Shown here: positions 59,651-64,000 of the stretch, one piece after another | Numbering within the stretch: position 1 is the stretch's first letter | How the letters are laid out: the number at the start of each line of letters is the position of its first letter | Assembly (NCBI RefSeq): GCF_000227135.1 | Contig: NC_018263.1 | Span: 673,601-737,600, forward strand | Direction of reading: 5' to 3' | Length of the DNA stretch: 64,000 nucleotides | Source: Leishmania donovani | Lineage: Eukaryota > Euglenozoa > Kinetoplastea > Trypanosomatida > Trypanosomatidae | Notes under the pieces: model-generated | What the model saw: only the letters and a program-made list of their open reading frames with translations | What the model was told of the DNA's origin: nothing | Database searches by the model: none | Made by a program: the position numbers and the translations under genes

Positions 59651-61455
59651 GGTGGAACTACAAGAGACACATGCATGGATGAGGAAAGATGAGGGAGGGT
59701 ATCGTGGAAAGAAAGAACGGCCCAACTGCGACTACACTACTTGGTACATCTCCGGAAAAGGGGCATTGCCCGGGACCTCATGTACAGGCACACACAGCAA
59801 AAAGGCACATGGCAGCCTTCGACAGATATGTTCCTAAGAGAGAAAAACCAAAGCGGTTGAAAATCGGCACCGTGTCACAAAAAGCGCAGACGTCAGCCGT
59901 CTGTCGAAGTCTTTCGTGAGTCGGGGCTATGGGTACGCTTCCCCCTCCCACCCTCTCTAGCCCGTAACGGCCAATACAACGGTGTATGTGCATGTGTGCG
60001 TGCGTGATTATGCGTACGCGCGCATGAGCCTTCGAAGCCGACAGTGAACGACGAGCACGGAGAGGAAAGAACACAGGCACATCCCAAAAAAAAGTTCGTC
60101 GACAAGCGTGAGAGAGGGAGAACTGGGAGACATCCATCGCCCACGCAGCGTGCATGAAACACTCGACAAGAACGGCAGCACGAGCAGTGCACAACCATAA
60201 AAACGAAGACCTAAACACATCCACAGACACGCAGAGAGGGTGGCGGGGTCAAGACGGCGGCAAGCCAAGCCGAAAAAGGGAAAGCGTAAAAGAGCGAAAG
60301 CACACGCGAGCAAGATGAGGAGGGCAAGCGGCACGCACTCAACGAGGAGCCCCAAGAAATACAGAGGGAGAGGCGACGCAGAACAAGGAAGCATAAAACA
60401 AAGCAGAGAATCGAGTTCGCGAACAATCGCATAAATGAAAGGCAATCAGGCAACGAAAAGGTGAGGGAGAGGGTGGAGGTGATCGTCGTGCAGGTGGGAG
60501 CGATGAGAAGAACGGCAAGAATAGGAAGAAAAACGGTCAGCGCTCACAAATGCCTTTGCGTGACCTGTTCGATAGAGAAATTTAGTGGATGTGTGTGTGT
60601 GTGTGTGTATCGGTCTAGCTGTGTACTCCCTCAGCAGGCACTCTGTATATGTTTATGCGTCATTGCTCGTTGCAACAGTGACATCGAAAAATAGAAAGGG
60701 CGCCTGCTTCAGCACGCGGACGTGTATTGCGGGAGAGAGGCGTGTACACTTGGGAAAGTTGATGGGGAAAGAGATCCTTTGGGGGGGGGGGGGCATTTTT
60801 TGTGTGTTCACATTCGCTTCTGCCCTCGAGCGTCTCGTGTGCTTTGCCAGCTGCGTAACACCGATACCCAACAGAGGCATCACCACCCGGCGTCAAAGAA
60901 GGGAGCCGTGGTAGCTGGTAGCGGCGGTGATGGTAGGGAGTGGGGTTCAAGGGAAGGGAGGGAGCGAGGAAAGAAAATGGCGATGTGGGCGATGTCCCGT
61001 TCTAGCTGGGGAGAGAACGAGTCGCCGCTGTGCACGTGTGTGCCCCCATCGTGCGCGTGTACGAGAGAAGAGGGAGAGAGAAGAAAGGGGGAAGACCCCT
61101 CACTTCCGCGCGCGCGAGGGTACAGAGCAGCCGCAGCGCATGACTGGCGACGGAGATTACCACCACCTCAGTGTACCACGCGTGGCTGCGCACAACACCG
61201 TGTCTTCTCGTTACTAAAGCATGGCGCGGCCCCATGCTGGCATTTTTTTCGCTCCTCCTCGGGTTCAGTCCGGTGTCGTCCAACACCAGAAAAACTCAAT
61301 ATACACACAAACGCACGCAGACAGACAGGCAGGCATGGTCACAGCAGGATGGCCCGCCCCTCTGCTTGAAAAAGGGTGGACGCGCTGCTTCTCTGTCCCG
61401 GGATGCCGCAGCTGCGCAGCGGACACATCCTGCGCGTTCCCCCTTCCCTTTCGCC

Positions 61456-63960
61456 TTATCTGTTGTAGTTCCGTGTCAACCCCTGTACGCCACTCCGAAT
61501 GTAGCGTAGCAACGTCTCCAGGTACACCTCGCTCGTCCAGTCGCGGTGCAGACGCACTCGCCAGTCTTGCAGTTTGCGCTTCCGATGCGGCGACTCGTGG
61601 GCCTCGTTGACGTCCGTGTACACAAACTGCGCGGCGTCGCGCGCCATAGCCTCCTCAACGTAGAGCACAGAGGGGCACGCAAGCACCTCAGACTGGGCAC
61701 TGCACGCCACAGTGGTCCAGACGCGGTCCCGCCACGCAACCGCAGCGCTGGTGGTGATAGAGGATCCACTTGCAATGCTGCCGAATCGTCGCACACCGTA
61801 GAGCTTCATGTCCGCGAGGGGGTACACAACGTAGCGTCGCCAGTGACTGGCGTCGCGACTACGCGCGTACAGCTCGCAGTTCCGCGACAAGGCAAGATAA
61901 GCTCGGATCATCGCTCGTAAGTAGAACAGGCGCCGCCACGGAGGTGCGTTGTCATCCGGCACCAGGTGCTGCGTCGCCCTCTCCAGCCGCTCCACTCCCT
62001 CACTGAGTGTTCGATGGTGCAGCCGCACCACCGCGTCCGCGCCAAGTGAGGTGGGTGCGATTTTGTACAGGGCCTGCAACTCTGCGACTGAGTTCGCGTG
62101 CGTTTGCACAAACTGCGCCTCAGCGGCGACCGAGTCCGCGCGTGCCACCACTAAGAGAGCGTAGCGAGGCTGCAACGCCATGAGAGGCGACGCCACCGCC
62201 GCCACACACCACACGCACACCAGCGCCGACAGAAGGGCAACAGTGAGTCGAGACACATACGCCACGGTGAGCCACGGCGGCGAGAGTAACGTGGACGACG
62301 CGGATCGCCGCTGCGATTGCGGCGGCCACACATCTGCGGCATGCGCGCGCGAGGCAATGCTTTGGTGCACGGAAGCGGTTGCAGCCATTCCGCCAGCGGC
62401 CGAGACAGAAACACCAGATGCGCAGCGTGATGATGTGCGGCGCCTCACCTCCGGCTGCAGTGGCTGCTGCCAATCCAGGGGTGCAGGTTGTGTGGCGCGA
62501 ATGACGAATAGCTCCATGACATTACCGGCACCCACACGAGCCCCTACTGGGTGCTGTCGCTCCTGCTTCAGCGCTGCCACACCGGCCCCGCGGATGTCGC
62601 TATTACTTCGACTGTGCGGCGCTTGACGGTTTCGGCCGCGCTGGAGCCGACGCCGTATCGCTAACTCCTCCTCATCTGGCAGAATGGAGGAGAAGTTGGG
62701 GTCCATCACGGTGGCACTGCGCCGCGGTATGCACGCCTCCCCCGCGTCTCCTGCGCTTCCATGTCCAACTGAAGAGATCCGGTTCTGTGCCACGGCGCTC
62801 GAGGCAGCAGCTGCGGCGATGGACGTCAGGCTCGAGTGGGCGGTGCTGCGCGAGGAAGACACGATATCCGCCAGAGACTCGCTCAGTGAGGATACCTGTG
62901 CAAACCGCACATCGCATGGCCCGCGAAGAGCCGCAGTGCCACCGACCCCTCCCGCCCCACTCGGATCCTCATCCACGCGGCGACGTCGCTGAAACCTTGA
63001 GCCTCCGCGTACCTCGTCCACCGCCGTGACGATCGGAGAGGATCGACGAGACAGCGGCGCGGTGACATCATCGTCATCACTGTCGGAGAGCACGACCGAC
63101 TCTGGCTGCATGGTGGGACGGAGAAGTTCAGGCAGCTCCGCGCCACGGCCGCTGCGCCGCCACATATCAGACGCGGGCACCGAGGTTCGTTGGCTGGCCG
63201 GAATGGAAGAAAGCGCGGTCGCATCGGGAAGCGGCTCGGAGGATAGCGCGGAACCTCTGCGCCTCGACACTGCCCTCGTCGATGCACTGTCGCTGCCGCC
63301 CTCCTCTTCCGCGCAGGAGGGCAGAGAATCAGTGGCAGGCACGATGGTGCTCAGTCGTCCCCACGGCGATGGGGGCGGAGGGGAAGCGCTGCTGGCGGCG
63401 GTCGGCTGCTGCCGCTGCAGCCCTCGCTCTGCCCCGGTTGCACCCGTGGCAGACTGCCGGAGGTGAGGGAGGCGCCGTCGAAGGGTCGCACTGCCCGGTG
63501 ACAACAGCCCTCGCGCGGTTCGAACTAGCCGCAGTGGCGTGCGGAGCAACGCTAATGGGCCATGAGTCGCAGCGTCATCCTCGGCGACCCTCTTCCGCTC
63601 CTCTCGTATTAACAGTGGGGTCGAGGTAAGCACAACAGCGTTGCGGCGGGCGGGTGTCGCTATCGATCCCACAAGAGGCGGAGGAGACGCCGCCGCGTCC
63701 TGCAAGCTGCGGCGAGGTGAACGGAGAAGAAGCGGCGACTCAGCGTCGTATATCAGCGTCCGATTCGTGTCAGTCGGCCTGTAGAACGTGGGGGAGGCCG
63801 GTGCAGCGGTGCCGTCTAATGTTATCTCGGTGTGGCGGTGGCTGCCTCTCGGACGGCCACTGTCCACACAGCTCTGCCTCTTGCCGGCGCGGCCTCGCTT
63901 CGAGCCTGGTTGTGGCTTTCTTTCCGTATGGGGTTCGTGCGAGCTGGAAGGCACAGGCAT
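61456..63960 (-). CDS. Single-span membrane protein with long disordered N-terminus, unknown; start may lie outside window
   Basis: An 834-residue frame from the first ATG inside the window at 63960. The frame remains open to the window edge (64000), so an upstream ATG cannot be excluded. I do not recognise the protein. Residues 1 to about 560 are Ser/Pro/Arg/Ala-rich and probably disordered, with basic clusters (GSKRGRAGKRQ) that could act as nuclear signals. One strong hydrophobic segment lies at about 565-597 (VAYVSRLTVALLSALVCVWCVAAVASPLMAL). The C-terminal 235 residues appear folded, with helical sequence such as EGVERLERATQHLVPDD, WRRLFYLRAMIRAYLALSRN and EVYLETLLRYIRSGVQGL, and paired Cys. 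There is no signal peptide, so type II or inner nuclear membrane-like topology is possible; this is speculation from layout only. It is the first gene transcribed in the window. Confidence 0.8.
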   Translation of the reverse strand: MPVPSSSHEPHTERKPQPGSKRGRAGKRQSCVDSGRPRGSHRHTEITLDGTAAPASPTFYRPTDTNRTLIYDAESPLLLRSPRRSLQDAAASPPPLVGSIATPARRNAVVLTSTPLLIREERKRVAEDDAATHGPLALLRTPLRLVRTARGLLSPGSATLRRRLPHLRQSATGATGAERGLQRQQPTAASSASPPPPSPWGRLSTIVPATDSLPSCAEEEGGSDSASTRAVSRRRGSALSSEPLPDATALSSIPASQRTSVPASDMWRRSGRGAELPELLRPTMQPESVVLSDSDDDDVTAPLSRRSSPIVTAVDEVRGGSRFQRRRRVDEDPSGAGGVGGTAALRGPCDVRFAQVSSLSESLADIVSSSRSTAHSSLTSIAAAAASSAVAQNRISSVGHGSAGDAGEACIPRRSATVMDPNFSSILPDEEELAIRRRLQRGRNRQAPHSRSNSDIRGAGVAALKQERQHPVGARVGAGNVMELFVIRATQPAPLDWQQPLQPEVRRRTSSRCASGVSVSAAGGMAATASVHQSIASRAHAADVWPPQSQRRSASSTLLSPPWLTVAYVSRLTVALLSALVCVWCVAAVASPLMALQPRYALLVVARADSVAAEAQFVQTHANSVAELQALYKIAPTSLGADAVVRLHHRTLSEGVERLERATQHLVPDDNAPPWRRLFYLRAMIRAYLALSRNCELYARSRDASHWRRYVVYPLADMKLYGVRRFGSIASGSSITTSAAVAWRDRVWTTVACSAQSEVLACPSVLYVEEAMARDAAQFVYTDVNEAHESPHRKRKLQDWRVRLHRDWTSEVYLETLLRYIRSGVQGLTRNYNR

Positions 63961-64000
63961 TAAAGATGAGGGCAACGGCGGCACGCTGACCACCGGTGCA

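Larger units (their letters stand above)
57734..61455. other. Longest intergenic region: 3' flank of the rightmost gene and GTPase leader
   Basis: About 3.7 kb with no supported gene. It contains the GTPase splice signals (58047-58103), a (GT)12 run at 58411-58435, a SIDER-like repeat at about 59070-59650 broken by a 99-N gap, a (GT)9 run at 60591-60608 and a G13 run at 60781-60793. Minus-strand frames up to 163 codons are low complexity or cross the gap and were not called. Confidence 0.6.

Overview
The window looks like a nuclear chromosome segment of a trypanosomatid, most likely Leishmania or a close relative. All 14 protein genes that I can support lie on the minus strand, so the unit reads from right to left as one directional gene cluster. 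Every gene is a single uninterrupted frame. Codon third positions are rich in G and C. The spacers of about 0.8 to 3.7 kb are full of pyrimidine tracts on the transcribed strand, followed by AG, and of (CA/TG)n microsatellites, which fits trans-splicing and polycistronic transcription. No promoter, strand switch, tRNA, rRNA, bacterial-type operon or CRISPR array was seen. Species is not resolved. Several coding frames stay open 5' of the first ATG only through GTG or TTG codons, so starts were set at ATG.

In transcription order (right to left) the genes are: an unrecognised single-span membrane protein with a long disordered N-terminus (start may lie outside the window); a divergent Ras-like GTPase with a very long low-complexity tail and a CaaX-like end; a MORN-repeat protein; a coiled-coil protein; a Rat1/XRN2-class 5'-3' exoribonuclease (probably the trypanosomatid XRND type); a TPR protein; a small, probably mitochondrial membrane protein; succinate-semialdehyde dehydrogenase; a type I membrane protein with an NHL/SMP-30-like ectodomain; a large, probably mitochondrial helical-repeat protein; COG3 of the Golgi tethering complex; a 4367-residue BEACH-WD40 protein; the PIG-C/GPI2 subunit of the GPI-GlcNAc transferase; and a low-complexity protein with short aromatic motifs.

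Neighbouring genes do not form a pathway, as is usual in such clusters, although several products touch membrane traffic and GPI synthesis (COG3, BEACH, PIG-C, possibly the GTPase). The two longest spacers (52267-55111 and 57734-61455) each contain an assembly gap of exactly 99 N flanked by G homopolymers. The second gap lies inside what looks like a SIDER-type degenerate retroposon in the 3' flank of the rightmost gene.

The most interesting points are the unusual GTPase, a 19-codon upstream ORF in the predicted COG3 leader, the gapped SIDER-like element, the type I beta-propeller protein, and a short coding-like segment ending at a GTGAGC motif upstream of the coiled-coil gene. Family calls come from motif recognition by eye; no search was run.
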